A DNA stretch of 57,581 nucleotides from contig JAEWMQ010000096.1 in NCBI GenBank assembly GCA_023393125.1, positions 1 to 57,581 on the forward strand, in the 5' to 3' direction. Both the position numbers and the translations under genes were made by a program. This document shows, piece by piece, positions 44,056 to 53,084 of the stretch. The first letter of the stretch is position 1; each line of letters begins with the position of its first letter. This stretch comes from Bacillota bacterium (GTDB taxonomy: Bacteria > Bacillota > Clostridia > Lachnospirales > Cellulosilyticaceae). The notes below the pieces were generated by a model. It was not told where the DNA came from, ran no database searches, and saw only the letters and a list, made by a program, of their open reading frames with translations.

Positions 44056-44727
44056 ATGGTAGAACACATATTAGAAAACAATGAGGTTGTACTCATCGGA
44101 AAGGTAGTAAGTGATATAAAATTTAGCCATAAGGTTTATGGTGAAGGGTTTTATACCTTTGAACTAGAAGTACCTAGATTAAGTAGTTCAGCAGATATTT
44201 TACCTGTTACCATTTCAGAACGAATACTACCATCTATCGGCAATGTACAAGGAAAGGTATTAGAGGTTCTAGGACAATTTCGTTCTTATAATCAATATGA
44301 AGAAGGTAAAAATAGACTGATTTTAACTGTGTTTATATTAGAAGTTAAAGAGGTTTCTGAGCAAGAACTAACTAAAAATAAGAATTATATTTTTTTAGAT
44401 GGTTATGTATGTAAAGAACCTATTTATCGCACAACACCTTTTGGGAGAGAAATTACAGATTTACTTCTAGCAGTTAATAGGTCTTACCATAAGTCTGACT
44501 ATATTCCTTGTATTACTTGGGGACGCAATGCAAGGTTTGCACAAAATCTAGCTGTAGGAGATCATATTCAAGTTTGGGGGCGTATTCAAAGCAGAATTTA
44601 TCAGAAAAAGCTAGAGACAGGTGAAACAGCTACTAAGATTGCTTATGAAATCTCAATTAGCAAAATGGAAACAGTAGATGAAGATGGAAATAGTAAGAGT
44701 AGCACTGAAACTCTCGAAATGGAATAA
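44056..44727 (+). CDS. Single-stranded DNA-binding-like protein with two OB folds
   Basis: 223 aa from the preferred start. The first half (about 8-110) and second half (about 115-205) each resemble an SSB OB fold: NEVVLIGKVVSDIKF...GEGFYTFELEVPRLS and NYIFLDGYVCKEPIYRTTPFGREITDLLLAVNR followed by YIPCITWGRNARFA. There is no acidic DDDIPF-type tail, so it is probably not the main replicative SSB. An ATG at 43996 is in frame but has no ribosome site, while AAGGAG stands nine bases before 44056. Single gene. Confidence 0.82.
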   Translation: MVEHILENNEVVLIGKVVSDIKFSHKVYGEGFYTFELEVPRLSSSADILPVTISERILPSIGNVQGKVLEVLGQFRSYNQYEEGKNRLILTVFILEVKEVSEQELTKNKNYIFLDGYVCKEPIYRTTPFGREITDLLLAVNRSYHKSDYIPCITWGRNARFAQNLAVGDHIQVWGRIQSRIYQKKLETGETATKIAYEISISKMETVDEDGNSKSSTETLEME

Positions 44728-44737
44728 AATACATATT

Positions 44738-44768
44738 AAGGCGATATTCTAAGAGTATCGCCTTTGTT
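44738..44768 (+). terminator. Intrinsic terminator after the SSB-like gene
   Basis: AAGGCGATA / TATCGCCTT stem with a nine-base loop; T tract interrupted by G. Confidence 0.75.
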
Positions 44769-44885
44769 GTACAAAAATTTAGAATATGTATAGCTTATTT
44801 TTTGAGATGTGATATAATAAAGAAGAATAAAAGATTAGACAAATTTATATAAAAATGTAATTATAAGGAAAAATAATTCTGGAAA

Positions 44886-45554
44886 ATGGAATATATTACT
44901 GTCAAGCAAAATAGAAAAACAGCAAGTATAATGATTGATGAAAACTTAAATGTTATTGTGAAAGTGCCGAAATATATGTCCCAAGTGTCTATAAAAAAGC
45001 TAGTAAATGACCATGAAGAATGGATTAAAACGACACTTGAGAAGAAAAAAATGATTTATGAAACACAGGATTTTATAAAAACAGGAAAGCTTCTTTATTT
45101 AGGGACTTACTGGCCAGTTAACTTAAAAAAGGGAAACTATCAAAAAGGAAAAGTGGACTTTAACAAAGTTAGCGGGTTTGAAATTCAAACTACAGGAGAT
45201 GAGAAGCAATTAAGGAAATTAGTAGAGACATTTTATAAACAACAAGCATATATTTATTTAAAAGAACTTACAGATGAGTATGCAGCACGTTTAGGTGTGC
45301 AATATCATAAAATAACCATTAGAAAGCAAGCTACCAGATGGGGAAGTTGTTCTAGGCAAGGTAATCTATCTTATAATTTAAAGATACTTTGTGCACCAAC
45401 TGATATGATTGCTTATATAGTTCTTCATGAGGTAATGCACTTACGGCATTTTAATCATAGTCAGGCATTTTGGAAGGCTATAGAAAAAGAGATGCCAGAT
45501 TACAAGAGACGTATGAATTACTTTAAGCAATTTGGACAAAACTTTATGATATAA
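44886..45554 (+). CDS. YgjP-like metallopeptidase (DUF45)
   Basis: 222 aa cytoplasmic protein with the zinc motif H181-E182-xx-H185 and a third ligand H191 (LHEVMHLRHFNHSQAFW), and the upstream block RKQATRWGSCSRQGNLSYN diagnostic of the YgjP/M48-like family. Members are putative zinc peptidases, often tied to restriction systems in E. coli; no such genes are here. The ribosome site is weak. The corrinoid adenosyltransferase gene follows after 27 bases and may be cotranscribed. Confidence 0.9.
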   Translation: MEYITVKQNRKTASIMIDENLNVIVKVPKYMSQVSIKKLVNDHEEWIKTTLEKKKMIYETQDFIKTGKLLYLGTYWPVNLKKGNYQKGKVDFNKVSGFEIQTTGDEKQLRKLVETFYKQQAYIYLKELTDEYAARLGVQYHKITIRKQATRWGSCSRQGNLSYNLKILCAPTDMIAYIVLHEVMHLRHFNHSQAFWKAIEKEMPDYKRRMNYFKQFGQNFMI

Positions 45555-45581
45555 TGTATGGGTATCTAAGGAGGCAATAAA

Positions 45582-46112
45582 ATGGAGAATGGACTTGTCC
45601 AAGTGTACTATGGTACGGGAAAAGGTAAAACAACAGCAGCTATAGGACTAGGTGTTAGGGCTATAGGAAATGATTATAAAGTTATTATGATTCAATTCTT
45701 GAAAAATGATATGACAGGTGAGTGTAGAATTCTAAAGGATTTAGAACCCTATTTCAAAGTGTTTCACTTTGAAAAAAGAAGAGGATTCACTTGGCAGTTA
45801 ACTCCAGAAGAAAAACAAGAGTTAAGAAGTGAAACTACTAATGCTTTAAAGTTTGCAAGTAAAGTAATGGATACAGGAGAATGTGATGTCCTTATTTTAG
45901 ATGAAGTACTTAATTCTGTAGAAGCAGGAATTATTTCTGAAGAAGAACTCTACGAGCTTATTTGTAATAAATCAGATGATGTAGAGCTAGTTCTTACGGG
46001 ACGAAAGTTACCTATTTGTATTGCAGAAAAAGCGGATTATATTAGTCATATTGATGATATTAAGCACCCTATGGAAAAAGGCAGGGATGCAAGAGCTGGA
46101 ATTGAATACTAA
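45582..46112 (+). CDS. cobO: Cob(I)yrinic acid a,c-diamide adenosyltransferase (CobO/BtuR type)
   Basis: Transfers adenosyl from ATP to cobalt(I) corrinoids. 176 aa. P-loop GTGKGKTTAAIGLGVRA at about 11-27, the IMIQFLKN block and LILDEVLNSVEAG match the BtuR/CobO/CobP family. AAGGAGG precedes the ATG. No other cobalamin gene is in the window, so it may serve corrinoid salvage. Confidence 0.92.
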   Translation: MENGLVQVYYGTGKGKTTAAIGLGVRAIGNDYKVIMIQFLKNDMTGECRILKDLEPYFKVFHFEKRRGFTWQLTPEEKQELRSETTNALKFASKVMDTGECDVLILDEVLNSVEAGIISEEELYELICNKSDDVELVLTGRKLPICIAEKADYISHIDDIKHPMEKGRDARAGIEY

Positions 46113-46130
46113 TAAGAGCTAGTAGTAAAT

Positions 46131-46182
46131 AAGCCGAGGAAGGTGTATAACATTGAAGTTATACACCTTCCTCGGCTTTTAA
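46131..46182 (+). terminator. Strong bidirectional terminator
   Basis: Perfect 21-bp stem (46131-46151 with 46158-46178) around a six-base loop, between the convergent cobO and dapB genes. Confidence 0.92.
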
Positions 46183-46190
46183 AGTTGTAT

Positions 46191-46955
46191 TTAGTGTTTT
46201 GTATCTAATAAATGTTCCATATTATAAAGACCAGGCGCTTTATGAACTAGGAATTTAGCAGCATTGATGGCTCCAACAGCAAATACTTCTTTTGAAGTAG
46301 CTTGATGAGTAAGAGAGATAAATTCATCATTTCCAGCAAATAGAATTTCATGTTCTCCTACAATGGTACCGCCACGCACTGCATGAATACCAATTTCTTT
46401 TTTAGGTCTTTTTTCACGTATAGTGCTACGGTCATAGCAGTAGTGATAACTATGATCTAAGGTTTCATTAATAGCATCGGCGATAGCCAGAGCTGTGCCA
46501 CTAGGTGCATCAATTTTTTGATTATGATGTTTTTCGATAATTTCAATATCAAACCCACTTCCACCTAATACTTCAGTAGCACGTTTAGCTAACGCAATAA
46601 GAAGATTAACACCTAAAGACATATTGGCAGAAAAGAAAATAGGAACTTTGGTACTTGCTTCTTTTAAATAATCAATATCTTCAGTGGACAAGCCGGTTGT
46701 ACAAATAACAGCAGGAATATGACGGGAAACACAGTAGTCTATAAGGCCTTTAACGGCAGTAGCTGTAGAAAAGTCAATAATAACATCTACAGGTATATCA
46801 CATTCATCAATTTTTGAGAATACAGGAAAAGGATTAGGCAGATCTAAATAAGGGTCTACACCTGCTACTAATTCAATGTCATCATGTTGTTTCATTAATC
46901 TACTAATGGTTTGACCGATTTTTCCGTTGCAACCATGCATTAATAATTTTATCAT
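46191..46955 (-). CDS. dapB: 4-hydroxy-tetrahydrodipicolinate reductase
   Basis: Second committed step of the lysine/diaminopimelate branch. 254 aa. NAD(P)-binding GCNGKIGQTI at the N-terminus and the catalytic EKHHNQKIDAPSGTAL block near residue 150 are complete. Start at 46955 has AAAGGA eight bases upstream; an ATG nine bases earlier touches that site and is rejected. Second gene of dapA-dapB, 15 bases after dapA, under the lysine riboswitch. Confidence 0.96.
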   Translation of the reverse strand: MIKLLMHGCNGKIGQTISRLMKQHDDIELVAGVDPYLDLPNPFPVFSKIDECDIPVDVIIDFSTATAVKGLIDYCVSRHIPAVICTTGLSTEDIDYLKEASTKVPIFFSANMSLGVNLLIALAKRATEVLGGSGFDIEIIEKHHNQKIDAPSGTALAIADAINETLDHSYHYCYDRSTIREKRPKKEIGIHAVRGGTIVGEHEILFAGNDEFISLTHQATSKEVFAVGAINAAKFLVHKAPGLYNMEHLLDTKH

Positions 46956-46970
46956 AAGGGTCATCCTTTC

Positions 46971-47855
46971 TTATACTAATAGACCAGCATTTATAAGTGC
47001 ATTTTTTAGTTCTAGTAAGTGATTTTCTTCTAATGTCGTAAGTGGTAATCTACATGGACCAGCTTCCATTCCCATAAGGTTAAGCGCTGCTTTAACTGGG
47101 ATAGGATTAACTTCGCAGAAAAGAGCTTTAACAAGAGGTAGTAAACTTAATTGTAAGGCTCTTGCTTCTGTAGTATGGCCATCTAAATAAAGTTTAACGA
47201 TATCATGAGTTTGCTTAGGTGCTACGTTAGATAATACAGAAATAACACCTTTTCCTCCTAAAGAAAGGATAGGAATAATCTGATCATCATTCCCTGAATA
47301 AATAGGGAAGTCTTCACCGCAAAGAGCGGCAATTTCAGCAACAGTTGAAATATTACCTGTAGCTTCTTTTATACCTTGAACAAAATCATATTTGGAAAGT
47401 TCGTAAACAGTGTTAGGATTAATAGTTACACCTGTGCGGCTAGGTACACTATAAAGAATCATAGGTAAATCAACAGCTTTTCCAATAGTTGTAAAATGTT
47501 CTATTAAGCCTTTTTGAGTGGCTTTGTTATAATAAGGTGTCACCTGAAGCGTTGCATCTACACCTAAAGCTTTTGCACATTTAGTTAAATTAATACCATG
47601 TCTTGTATCATTACTTCCTGTACCTGCAATAACAGGAACCCTGCCAGCAGTACGGTCTACAGCTACTTTGATGCATTCAAGATGTTCCTCATCTGTCATC
47701 GTAGAGGCCTCACCAGTAGTACCACAAATAATAATAGCATCTGTACTATTATTAATTTGGAAATCAATATATTCCTCTAATTTACCAAAGTTAATGTCTC
47801 CATTTTCATAAAATGGTGTAACAATTGCTACACCTGCGCCTTCAAAAATTGCCAT
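46971..47855 (-). CDS. dapA: 4-hydroxy-tetrahydrodipicolinate synthase
   Basis: Condenses pyruvate and aspartate semialdehyde. 294 aa TIM barrel. T46-T47 in CGTTGEAST, Y135 in ILYSVPSRTG and the Schiff-base lysine K163 in GIKEATGN are present. GGAGG precedes the ATG. First gene after the lysine riboswitch. The product path also supplies dipicolinate for spores and diaminopimelate for the wall. Confidence 0.97.
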   Translation of the reverse strand: MAIFEGAGVAIVTPFYENGDINFGKLEEYIDFQINNSTDAIIICGTTGEASTMTDEEHLECIKVAVDRTAGRVPVIAGTGSNDTRHGINLTKCAKALGVDATLQVTPYYNKATQKGLIEHFTTIGKAVDLPMILYSVPSRTGVTINPNTVYELSKYDFVQGIKEATGNISTVAEIAALCGEDFPIYSGNDDQIIPILSLGGKGVISVLSNVAPKQTHDIVKLYLDGHTTEARALQLSLLPLVKALFCEVNPIPVKAALNLMGMEAGPCRLPLTTLEENHLLELKNALINAGLLV

Positions 47856-47970
47856 TATATCATCCTCCGTTTTATTATAGTGGTAGGACTAACTTTGATA
47901 AAATGATCTTTTAATACTAGTTTATTCAATAAGCAGTATGAAAGATACTATTATACAAAATTAGTCAAAT

Positions 47971-48216
47971 AAAAAAACCAGCTTCTAGAGGCTGGCTACA
48001 TACATAATCATTAACATAAATATAAACAAATGGATGATTATATGTAGCACTCCATCCTTATTGTATAATAAAGGATGACAGTTGTATAGTTATTAACCAG
48101 ACAACCAGAAATAAATAGTACAAGCTATTTAATCTTCGGCGATTACTCCTTTTGATTATAATCCTCTTTTCTTGTAAAAATCCTATAATCTACTCTTAGT
48201 AATCGCGCCTCTACAA
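47971..48216 (-). promoter_or_regulatory. Lysine riboswitch (L box) controlling dapA-dapB
   Basis: Read on the minus strand, 48216 to 48042 gives the L-box core: GTAGAGGCGCGA, then AGGAGTAATCGCCGAAG, then CTGGTTGTCTGG, ACTGTCA and GGATGGAGTGCTACAT, with P1 formed by TGTAG and CTACA. Downstream, CCAGCCTCTAGAAGCTGG followed by seven T (47971-47995) is a terminator, and 48032-48046 can pair with 48000-48015 as the alternative fold. Lysine binding would end transcription before dapA. Confidence 0.95.
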
Positions 48217-48233
48217 AATATTGAATTGTGTAG

Positions 48234-48262
48234 AATATAACACTTTAATATGAAAAAGTCAA
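48234..48262 (-). promoter_or_regulatory. Sigma-A promoter of the dap operon
   Basis: Minus-strand TTGACT (48257-48262), 17-base spacer, TATATT (48234-48239), about 18 bases before the riboswitch. Confidence 0.85.
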
Positions 48263-48320
48263 TGATAAAACAAGTAATTGTTTATTAAAGTTAAAGAATT
48301 ATAAAAATAGTGGATAGAAT

Positions 48321-48350
48321 GTATAAAAAATTCTAGATTGTCACATACTC
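48321..48350 (+). promoter_or_regulatory. Possible sigma-G promoter of the SASP gene
   Basis: GTATAA (48321-48326), 17-base spacer, CATACTC (48344-48350), 34 bases before the ATG, resembling the forespore sigma-G pattern (gyATr, cATwmTA). Confidence 0.55.
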
Positions 48351-48384
48351 TAATAGATTTTATTGAGTTAGAGGAGTCGATGAT

Positions 48385-48597
48385 ATGAAAAATAAAGAAA
48401 AGCTATTTGATGCGCTATCACCAGAAGATCAGATGAAATTGGAAATTGCCGAAGAACTAGGTTTATTAGATAAAGTACAAACAGGAGGATGGAAGGCACT
48501 TAGTGCTAAAGAAACAGGTCGTATTGGTGGGTTAATGACTAAGAAAAAAAGAGAACTTAATAAAATAGCAGAAGCTAATAATAATCAAAGTAAGTAA
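48385..48597 (+). CDS. Small acid-soluble spore protein, alpha/beta type
   Basis: 70 aa. The two conserved SASP regions are visible: KLEIAEELGLLDKV (about 17-30) and GWKALSAKETGRIGGLMTKKK (about 35-55). These proteins coat and protect DNA in spores and are made in the forespore. The SAKETGR segment corresponds to the GPR protease site region of other SASPs. GAGGAG precedes the ATG by eight bases. Single gene with its own terminator. Confidence 0.88.
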   Translation: MKNKEKLFDALSPEDQMKLEIAEELGLLDKVQTGGWKALSAKETGRIGGLMTKKKRELNKIAEANNNQSK

Positions 48598-48604
48598 ATT
48601 TAGT

Positions 48605-48650
48605 AAAGAGCTACATAAGAAATAGATGATTTCTTATGTAGCTCTTTTAT
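48605..48650 (+). terminator. Terminator between the SASP and CorC-like genes
   Basis: AAAGAGCTACATAAGAAAT / ATTTCTTATGTAGCTCTTT, 19-bp stem, five-base loop; T and A runs allow use from both sides. Confidence 0.92.
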
Positions 48651-48659
48651 TAAGTTTAT

Positions 48660-49943
48660 TTAAATAGCGTCTTGTTGTATATCTGATTTTAATAAAAGTC
48701 TTAAGCTATTAATACGGTTGTTAGCAGTTTCTTCTACTATAAAATTAATATTTTTATAGCTGATTTGTTCTCCCTCAATAGGAAAACGGTCAAATAAACC
48801 GATAACAAAACCGCCAATAGAATCAAAGTCATTAGAAATAATATCAAGGCCTAATTCTTCGTTAACTTCAGAAATACGAGAAGTACCATCCACTACATAT
48901 TCCTGTTCACTAACTTTAACGAAATCATCCTGAACGGAGTCGTATTCATCATTGATATCTCCAACGATTTCTTCGATTAAGTCTTCCATACTAACAATAC
49001 CAGCAGTACCGCCATATTCGTCTAGAACAATAGCAAGCCCTATTTTTTTGAGACGCATTTCTTTAAAAAGCTCATTATTATTTTTAAACTCATGAACAAA
49101 ATAAGCATCTCTTAAGTAATGGGTTACGTTAAAGTGCTGAGGAGAAATACTATTTAAAACAAGATCTTTAATATGGAGAACACCTACAATATGATCATGG
49201 GTTTCTTGATAAACCGGTATTCTAGAAAATTGTTCTGCTTTATATAAAGTGAGAATTTCTTCATAGGTTGCATCTATATCAACGCATACCATGTCTGTAC
49301 GTGGTATCATAATATCTTTTGCACAGGATTGACCAAAATCAAACACATTATAAATCATTTGCTTTTCCTCGGTCTCTAAGACACCTTCTTCATGACTGAC
49401 TGTCACAATTGTCCTAAGTTCATCTGTAGTAATAAAAGGTTTAGTAACATCAGAATTACCACCTAGCAAATGAATGATACCATTAGTAATAAACATGAGA
49501 ATTTTAATAATAGGTGTAAAAATAGTAACGATGATAGAGATAGGTCGTACGACTAACAGTGCTATCTTTTGTGCATTTTGGGCAGATAGAGATTTAGGTG
49601 TAATTTCACCAAAAATAAGGATAAGTAAAGTCATAAGACCAGTTGCAATACCTACCCCTAAGCTACCATCTGATCCACCACTAAGGTTCATGGCTACTAC
49701 AGTAGCTAAGGAAGAAGCACTAATGTTAACAAGGTTATTACCTACTAGAATAGCACCAAGTAGTTTATTAGTATCTTCTAATAACTTATCTAATAATTTA
49801 GCGCCTTTAACATTTTGCTCAACCATATAACGCACTTCTATTTTACTAATGCTCATAAGTGCTGTTTCTGAAGCAGAAAAGAAGCCTGAAGCTAAAAGTA
49901 AAATAATTAAAATAACAATCTGTACCGATAACGATGGGTCCAA
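48660..49943 (-). CDS. CorC/HlyC-family transporter (CNNM-CBS protein)
   Basis: 427 aa. The N-terminal CNNM/DUF21 membrane domain has three to four helices (FSASETALMSISKIEVR, GAILVGNNLVNISAS, FGEITPKSLS). Two CBS domains follow (about 205-330, MIPRTDMVCVDI), then a C-terminal CorC/HlyC domain (DGTSRISEVNEELG). The family is linked to magnesium or cobalt efflux; the HlyC haemolysin name is historic. The start is TTG at 49943 with AGGAGAG about ten bases upstream. Confidence 0.92.
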   Translation of the reverse strand: MDPSLSVQIVILIILLLASGFFSASETALMSISKIEVRYMVEQNVKGAKLLDKLLEDTNKLLGAILVGNNLVNISASSLATVVAMNLSGGSDGSLGVGIATGLMTLLILIFGEITPKSLSAQNAQKIALLVVRPISIIVTIFTPIIKILMFITNGIIHLLGGNSDVTKPFITTDELRTIVTVSHEEGVLETEEKQMIYNVFDFGQSCAKDIMIPRTDMVCVDIDATYEEILTLYKAEQFSRIPVYQETHDHIVGVLHIKDLVLNSISPQHFNVTHYLRDAYFVHEFKNNNELFKEMRLKKIGLAIVLDEYGGTAGIVSMEDLIEEIVGDINDEYDSVQDDFVKVSEQEYVVDGTSRISEVNEELGLDIISNDFDSIGGFVIGLFDRFPIEGEQISYKNINFIVEETANNRINSLRLLLKSDIQQDAI

Positions 49944-50198
49944 CTTAAAATCACTCTCCTATAAGTTAATTTAAAAATGAGTATATCTCCTCAGTATGTA
50001 TAAGCTGTGAAAAGGAGACGAAGAAATATACCAATATTAATACTAGTATATTCCTAATATTTTTATCATAACATACGAAATAAAAAAAACAATAAGAATA
50101 GCACAAAGTTCCGTTTATGAGATGAAAAGACTAGCTTAAAAATATAAAAATGGCTATAATAATAAGGTTAGAATAAATGGAGCAAGAGAGGTGTGTAA

Positions 50199-50948
50199 AT
50201 GGAAAGCTATAATCAATTTGCTAGTGTATATGATTTATTTATGGAAGATACACCTTATGAAGACTGGCTGTCTTATATAGAAACTTGTTTAAAAAAATAC
50301 GATTTAGATGTAAAGTCAGTATGTGAACTAGGTTGTGGTACAGGTCAAATGACGACTTTATTTGCTAAAAAGGGATTAGAAGTAATAGGAATTGATTTGT
50401 CGCCAGAAATGCTAATGATAGCACAGGATCATGCCTTTGAAGAGGAATTAGATATTTTATACTTACTACAAGATATGTCCAGTTTTGAATTAGGAGAATC
50501 TGTAGATTTTATTTGCAGTTGTTGTGATTCTATGAATTATTTGCTAGAAGAAGAAGAACTGTTAGAGACTTTTACAAGAGTTAAACGTTTTTTAAAACCT
50601 TCAGGATTATTTATTTTTGATATGAATACGCCTTATAAGTATAAAGAAGTATTAGGAAATCAGGTTTTTGCTGATCAAACTGAAGAAGCTGCTTATATTT
50701 GGACAAACTATTATGATGAAGAGGAAGAGATTAATGAGTATGAAGTAAGCTTCTTTATTAAAGATGAAAAAGACAAATATAATAGAAGTATAGAAAATCA
50801 TTACCAAAGAGCTTACTCTATTGAAAAGGTTAAGTCTTTATTAGAAGAAGCAGGTCTTGAGCTTCTCGAGGTAAATGATAATTATAGTCATGAGTCGTTA
50901 GGAGATACCTCTGAGAGAGCGACCTTTATTGTAAGAAATAGTAAGTAA
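50199..50948 (+). CDS. Class I SAM-dependent methyltransferase
   Basis: 249 aa. Motif I CELGCGTGQMT (about 42-52), motif II GIDLSPEML, and DMSSFELGESVDFICSCCDSMNYL as post-motif; FIFDMNTPYKY follows. The target is unknown; the architecture is like the YqeM group of Firmicutes. GAGAGGTG precedes the ATG. hslO starts 40 bases downstream and may share the transcript. Confidence 0.88.
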   Translation: MESYNQFASVYDLFMEDTPYEDWLSYIETCLKKYDLDVKSVCELGCGTGQMTTLFAKKGLEVIGIDLSPEMLMIAQDHAFEEELDILYLLQDMSSFELGESVDFICSCCDSMNYLLEEEELLETFTRVKRFLKPSGLFIFDMNTPYKYKEVLGNQVFADQTEEAAYIWTNYYDEEEEINEYEVSFFIKDEKDKYNRSIENHYQRAYSIEKVKSLLEEAGLELLEVNDNYSHESLGDTSERATFIVRNSK

Positions 50949-50988
50949 AGAGAACATAAATGGTTTTATAAAGAAAGGATGTTATAGA

Positions 50989-51864
50989 ATGAAAACAAAA
51001 GACTATATGATTAGAGGAATTGATAAGGAAAGAAACTTTAGATTCTTTGGAACAAATACAAAAGAATTAGTTAATGTGGCATGTCAGAATCATGGTGTAA
51101 CGCCAGTTGCAGCTGCTGCACTAGGTAGAACATTAACCGGTGTGGCGATGATGGGAAGTATGCTTAAAAGAGATGAGGACCGTGTAAGTATTATTATTAA
51201 AGGTGATGGACCTATTGGTGGTATTATTGCTGAATCTAATGGTGCAGGAGATGTAAAAGGATATGTGTACAATCCACATGTAGATTTACCACTTAATGAG
51301 TTTGGCAAATTAGATGTAGCAGGTGCCGTAGGTAATGCTAATATGACTGTTATGAAAGATCTTGGTCTTAAGGAACCTTATTCAGGACAAGTACCTATGC
51401 TTTCAGGAGAAATTGCGGAGGATATCAGTTTTTATTTTGCTGTATCAGAGCAGACTAATTCAGTAGTTATGCTTGGTGTATTAGTAGATGTAGATTTTAG
51501 CATTAGACAAGCAGGTGGTATTATTATTCAAGTATTACCAGATGCAGATGATGATGCCATTACTAAGTTAGAAGAGAAAATTAAAGGTTTCAAATCACTT
51601 ACAGCTTGTTTAGAAAAAGGACAGTCTATAGAGTATGTTTTAGAAAGTCTTTTAGGTGAGATTGAAATCATGGAAACTACAGAAGTGAGATTTAACTGCG
51701 ATTGTTCTAAAGAACGTATGGAAAGAGCGCTTATTAGCATTGGGAAAAAAGATTTAGAGGAAATTGCAAAAGAAGATGAGAAAGCTGAGCTTGTATGTCC
51801 TTTCTGTAGCAATAAATATCAATTTAATAAAGAAGAACTAGAAGACTTAATTGAACAAATTTAA
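50989..51864 (+). CDS. hslO: Redox-regulated chaperone Hsp33
   Basis: 291 aa holdase activated by oxidation. The C-terminal zinc switch uses C237 and C239 (NCDCS) and C270 and C273 (CPFC), the standard CxC...CxxC set. The N-terminal domain shows the family blocks AAALGRTLTG, IIKGDGPIGGI and GYVYNPHVDLPLN. AAAGGA precedes the ATG. Ends before a hairpin. Confidence 0.96.
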   Translation: MKTKDYMIRGIDKERNFRFFGTNTKELVNVACQNHGVTPVAAAALGRTLTGVAMMGSMLKRDEDRVSIIIKGDGPIGGIIAESNGAGDVKGYVYNPHVDLPLNEFGKLDVAGAVGNANMTVMKDLGLKEPYSGQVPMLSGEIAEDISFYFAVSEQTNSVVMLGVLVDVDFSIRQAGGIIIQVLPDADDDAITKLEEKIKGFKSLTACLEKGQSIEYVLESLLGEIEIMETTEVRFNCDCSKERMERALISIGKKDLEEIAKEDEKAELVCPFCSNKYQFNKEELEDLIEQI

Positions 51865-51875
51865 CTTATAGAAGA

Positions 51876-51918
51876 TAAAAATACTCTGTCAGAAGTAACT
51901 GGCAGAGTATTTTATTTA
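51876..51918 (+). terminator. Terminator after hslO
   Basis: AATACTCTG / CAGAGTATT stem with a partly paired loop, then TTATTTATG; moderate T tract. Confidence 0.75.
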
Positions 51919-52027
51919 TGAATATAATATCCTATTAGAAATATAAGAAATATTATATAGGATAATGCAAGATGTCAAGCATACATCGATATAATAGTAT
52001 AGAGAGACATAAACTGAGGTATAAACC

Positions 52028-52867
52028 ATGTGTCATTATATGCTCTATACATCAAAATATCGGAAGAGAGTATTTGAGAAACTAGAAGAATTAGAGCAAG
52101 AAGAAGAGATGGATAATGAGATAGAAGTGAGGCAAATAGGGAGTGTATATGAAATAGCCTATTTAATGAAGGGGACAAAAGATTTTTGTGATGAGCAATT
52201 GGCTCATATAATAAGTGATTTGATTCAAAAACAAGTGATTAACAAAGTATGTATGACTTATTTAGAAAGTAAAGAAGAATTAGGGCGCTTAGATAAGAAA
52301 GATATTACTGAAGCCTTTATAAATAACAACTATTTATCAAGACAAGAGGGATTTTCTTCTTTTACGTATTATTTACTATATGTACCTATTTTACAAGAAA
52401 TAAAAAAAACAAACACCTTTAATATAGAAGGGTGGATGCAGTTTCGTACTCAGAAGTACCAAATTCTACTAGAGGATTTATTAGAACAATTTATTTTAGA
52501 TTATAGTATGAAAAAAGAAGTTGTAACGTTTATCAAGCTTATGAGAGACATAAGTATTTTAAGTGTGCCCTTAGAAGAAGTTCTACATCTTATTTACAAT
52601 ATAGAAGGAGCACCCCAACTTTATAATAAAGACATGAAAAATATGACAGGTTTTTATATAAGACAATATTGTAAAGATCTTTTGTTAGATAGTACTTTAT
52701 CAAGAGAAGATTATATTTTGCATATTCTTATTTCGATTAGTCCAAAGCAACTTATGATTCATCAAAAGGGAAGGGCTAAAGAACAACAGTTTTTAAAGAC
52801 ACTAGAAGTTATTTTTGATGAGAATATTACTTATTGTAGAGGATGTTTATACTGTGAGAATAGGTGA
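52028..52867 (+). CDS. ytxC: YtxC-like sporulation protein
   Basis: 279 aa, soluble, helical, no known enzyme motif. The central block YYLLYVPILQEIKKTNTFNIEGWMQFRTQKY resembles the YtxC family as I recall it, and the position just upstream of thrS repeats the Bacillus ytxC-thrS order. Two CxxC-like cysteines lie at the very end (CRGCLYC), an unusual extension that might bind metal. GAGG precedes the ATG by eight bases. Function in sporulation is putative even in Bacillus. Confidence 0.8.
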   Translation: MCHYMLYTSKYRKRVFEKLEELEQEEEMDNEIEVRQIGSVYEIAYLMKGTKDFCDEQLAHIISDLIQKQVINKVCMTYLESKEELGRLDKKDITEAFINNNYLSRQEGFSSFTYYLLYVPILQEIKKTNTFNIEGWMQFRTQKYQILLEDLLEQFILDYSMKKEVVTFIKLMRDISILSVPLEEVLHLIYNIEGAPQLYNKDMKNMTGFYIRQYCKDLLLDSTLSREDYILHILISISPKQLMIHQKGRAKEQQFLKTLEVIFDENITYCRGCLYCENR

Positions 52868-52892
52868 ATAAATTGAAGAAGATAAAAATTTA

Positions 52893-52931
52893 ATCCACCC
52901 ACTATATAAGGAAGTAAATAGATGGGTGGAT
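52893..52931 (+). terminator. Hairpin after ytxC
   Basis: ATCCACCCA (52893-52901) pairs with TGGGTGGAT (52923-52931) around a 21-base loop; no good T tract, so termination is uncertain. Confidence 0.5.
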
Positions 52932-53055
52932 GAGCTAACTAGTTTTATTATTAAAGAAAAATAAATGAATAGAAAAATATTAAGTATTTGTATTTAAAAT
53001 AATACGTAAAGTTTATAAACAAGCTATATTTCCTAGAAATAGCAATGAAACAATA

Positions 53056-53084
53056 TTGACATAACAGCCTCGATTGATTAGAAT
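53056..53084 (+). promoter_or_regulatory. thrS leader promoter
   Basis: TTGACA (53056-53061), 17-base spacer, TAGAAT (53079-53084), upstream of the T-box leader. Confidence 0.7.

Noticed and set aside
49474..49830. Antisense frame of 118 codons within the CorC-like gene
   Set aside because: Opposite strand of a conserved membrane domain; no ribosome site.
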